From Candidatus Rifleibacteriota bacterium (GTDB lineage Bacteria; Muiribacteriota; Ozemobacteria; Ozemobacterales; Ozemobacteraceae): a stretch of DNA of 7,088 nt. The notes beneath the pieces were generated by a model. That model ran no database searches. It was not told the DNA's origin and worked only from the letters and a program-made list of their open reading frames with translations. Numbering within the stretch: the first letter of the stretch is position 1; every line of letters starts with the position of its first letter. Location: NCBI GenBank assembly GCA_028691595.1, contig JAQUZA010000160.1, positions 1 through 7,088 on the forward strand. Reading direction: 5' to 3'. The position numbers and the translations under genes were made by a program. Shown piece after piece: positions 6,134 to 7,088 of this stretch.

Positions 6134-6727
6134 CTATTTTTTCTTAATAAATACTTTCTTGTCTGCTACAAATCTTTTCGGCCTGGATTCATGCTTGCGC
6201 TGAGATTCTTCTTTGTTCTTAGATTCTTCTCTGCCCAAAGTTTCTTTTGGCGGTGAAACAGGCAGAGGGCGTTTGTAGCCAGCCAGCCCGGCAAGAAAAT
6301 TGCGAAGCAGCTGATCACCACAAACCTTATAATTTTTGTGGTCTTTTTGCCTGAACAGGGCCGACAGTTCTGAACGCGAAATTTCCATTTCGCTTCTTTT
6401 AAGCACTGCGAGAAGATCTTCTTCTTTGAAACCCAGAGCAATCTTGATTTTGCGCAAAACCAGATTGTTGCTGAAACTTTCTTTGACCGGCCTGGCAGCT
6501 GGCGGATTTTCCCTTGGCCCGCGCTTTCTGATGATGAGACCATCGAGAAATGAGATCAAAGACCTTGACCCAAGGGGCATGTAGCCCTCGTCTTCTTCCT
6601 TTTTAAGGTGATTTCGCAATGAATCAACGTCAAGCTCTATACCACCGAGCTTGAAAATTTCGAGCATGAGTTTGTCGTCAAAATTAAAGGCATAGCGAAT
6701 GCGCCGCAAAATATCACTGTTGAGCAT
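6134..6727 (-). CDS. yehS: YehS-type protein with two DUF1456 repeats and an extra basic tail
   Basis: The 197-residue product belongs to the DUF1456 family, typified by Escherichia coli YehS, a cytoplasmic protein without an established function. The first repeat (about 1-70) opens with MLNSDILRRIRYAFNF and includes LKKEEDEGY and SFLDGLIIRKRG. The second (about 87-152) begins NNLVLRKIKIALGF and includes DHKNYKVCGDQLLRNFLAGLAG, very close to the YehS wording as I recall it. E. coli YehS has roughly 155 residues; here about 45 more (153-197) form a Lys/Arg/Glu-rich tail ending FIKKK, probably disordered and possibly nucleic-acid-binding. The start is fixed by AAGGAG (6739-6734) 6 bases before the ATG. 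It is probably monocistronic, divergent from the PAS gene, with its own candidate promoter at 6832-6805. Family assignment is firm; any function is unknown. Confidence 0.93.
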   Translation of the reverse strand: MLNSDILRRIRYAFNFDDKLMLEIFKLGGIELDVDSLRNHLKKEEDEGYMPLGSRSLISFLDGLIIRKRGPRENPPAARPVKESFSNNLVLRKIKIALGFKEEDLLAVLKRSEMEISRSELSALFRQKDHKNYKVCGDQLLRNFLAGLAGYKRPLPVSPPKETLGREESKNKEESQRKHESRPKRFVADKKVFIKKK

Positions 6728-6804
6728 TTCTGGCTCCTTGTTTTCTTCATTGCAGGTTTTTCTGACAAAATTGTCGACCGTTCAAAATCAGCCTGCAGAG
6801 GTCC

Positions 6805-6832
6805 AAAATAGCAGCAAATACAGGTAAGTCAA
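6805..6832 (-). promoter_or_regulatory. Candidate sigma-70 promoter for yehS
   Basis: On the minus strand TTGACT (6832-6827, five of six) is separated by 16 bases from TATTTT (6810-6805, four of six). The leader to the ATG at 6727 would be about 70 bases. Consensus match by eye. Confidence 0.5.
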
Positions 6833-6854
6833 GACAATCTGAAAATTTCGTCAT

Positions 6855-6883
6855 TTGCTTCACTGCTGCCGGCGTGATATGCT
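6855..6883 (+). promoter_or_regulatory. Candidate promoter for the PAS-domain gene
   Basis: TTGCTT (6855-6860) and TATGCT (6878-6883) are 17 bases apart, and TGA (6875-6877) immediately before the -10 gives an extended -10 element. The predicted leader is about 70 bases. It lies within 25 bases of the divergent yehS promoter, so one regulator could affect both. Confidence 0.5.
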
Positions 6884-6948
6884 GGCGTTATAAAATACAA
6901 GAAAAAATGCCCGCTGGTCGTTCAAATCTGACAGTTTACCAGATGCAT

Positions 6949-6954
6949 GGGAGG
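6949..6954 (+). promoter_or_regulatory. Ribosome binding site fixing the PAS-gene start
   Basis: GGGAGG is placed 6 bases before the ATG at 6961. An in-frame ATG at 6943 lies before this site and has no ribosome binding site of its own, so 6961 is preferred. Confidence 0.75.
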
Positions 6955-6960
6955 TCGGTA

Positions 6961-7088
6961 ATGGTCGACATTCAGGCCCTGCAGGAAGAAAACGAAAAGC
7001 TGAAAGCCAGAATAAGAGAACTTGAGATAATCGAAGCTGCGGTCGATGCAGCCGGGTTTGATGTCTGGGAAAACAACTGGGTTACCGG
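6961..7088 (+). CDS. N-terminus of a coiled-coil and probable PAS-domain signalling protein (3' end outside the window)
   Basis: Only 42 residues are visible. Residues 3-23 form a short heptad coiled coil (IQALQEENEKLKARIRELEI, with L7, L14, I18 and L21 spaced for a hydrophobic seam). They run into AAVDAAGFDVWENNWVTG (25-42), which has the small-residue, Gly-Phe-x-x-Trp-Glu pattern of the first strand of a PAS domain. Such N-termini occur in cytoplasmic PAS-containing histidine kinases, diguanylate cyclases and adenylate cyclases; the output domain lies beyond the window, so the class cannot be decided. There is no signal peptide or membrane segment in the visible part. The gene is divergent from yehS. 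That it is a real gene is well supported by its start signals; the PAS call is moderate. Confidence 0.7.
   Translation, partial: MVDIQALQEENEKLKARIRELEIIEAAVDAAGFDVWENNWVT

Noticed and set aside
6119..6146. Bidirectional terminator between the convergent genes
   Set aside because: Only a CCG/CGG stem of about three pairs can be drawn before the TTTTTT run, which itself codes for the lysines ending yehS. It is too weak to call.
6914..6942. CTGGT/ACCAG hairpin in the leader of the PAS-domain gene
   Set aside because: Five pairs around a 19-base loop is within chance expectation, and nothing else supports a regulatory RNA there.

Overview
The window looks like bacterial chromosome of middling GC content, with Shine-Dalgarno motifs (GGAGG, GAGGA, AAGGAG, CAGGAG) 5-8 bases before every start I chose. 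The organism is probably anaerobic, because the left edge carries the alpha subunit of indolepyruvate:ferredoxin oxidoreductase, an oxygen-sensitive amino-acid fermentation enzyme. Three genes encode proteins with N-terminal signal peptides and no relatives I recognise, and there is a Cache-HAMP class III adenylate cyclase of a type common in free-living, environment-sensing bacteria. I cannot fix the phylum from the sequence. A deep-branching, poorly cultured lineage (for example a Riflebacteria-like group) would fit, but that is a guess. I see no insertion sequence, phage gene, CRISPR array, tRNA or rRNA.

Layout. 1-624 (minus): 5' part of iorA, cut by the window edge. 625-958: a 334-base divergent intergenic region rich in inverted repeats, with a possible leader or small-RNA structure and candidate promoters for both directions. 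959-3286 (plus): a two-gene unit encoding exported proteins that look like diverged paralogues of each other, closed by a strong intrinsic terminator at 3337-3372. 3483-5150 (plus): membrane adenylate cyclase, preceded by an exact TTTTGTGA direct repeat. 5351-6118 (plus): a small exported helical protein with cysteine as its probable first mature residue. 6134-6727 (minus): a yehS-type protein with two DUF1456 repeats and an added basic tail, converging on the previous gene with a 15-base gap. 6961-7088 (plus): the start of a coiled-coil plus probable PAS-domain signalling protein, cut by the right edge and divergent from yehS.

How the genes work together. Only the two exported paralogues (30-base gap, no internal promoter seen) form a convincing operon. 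The cyclase and the PAS protein are both signal-transduction genes, but nothing in the sequence ties them to the exported proteins or to iorA. The most unusual content is the pair of unrecognised exported paralogues with their structured upstream region. No complete, clearly new multi-gene system can be demonstrated here.
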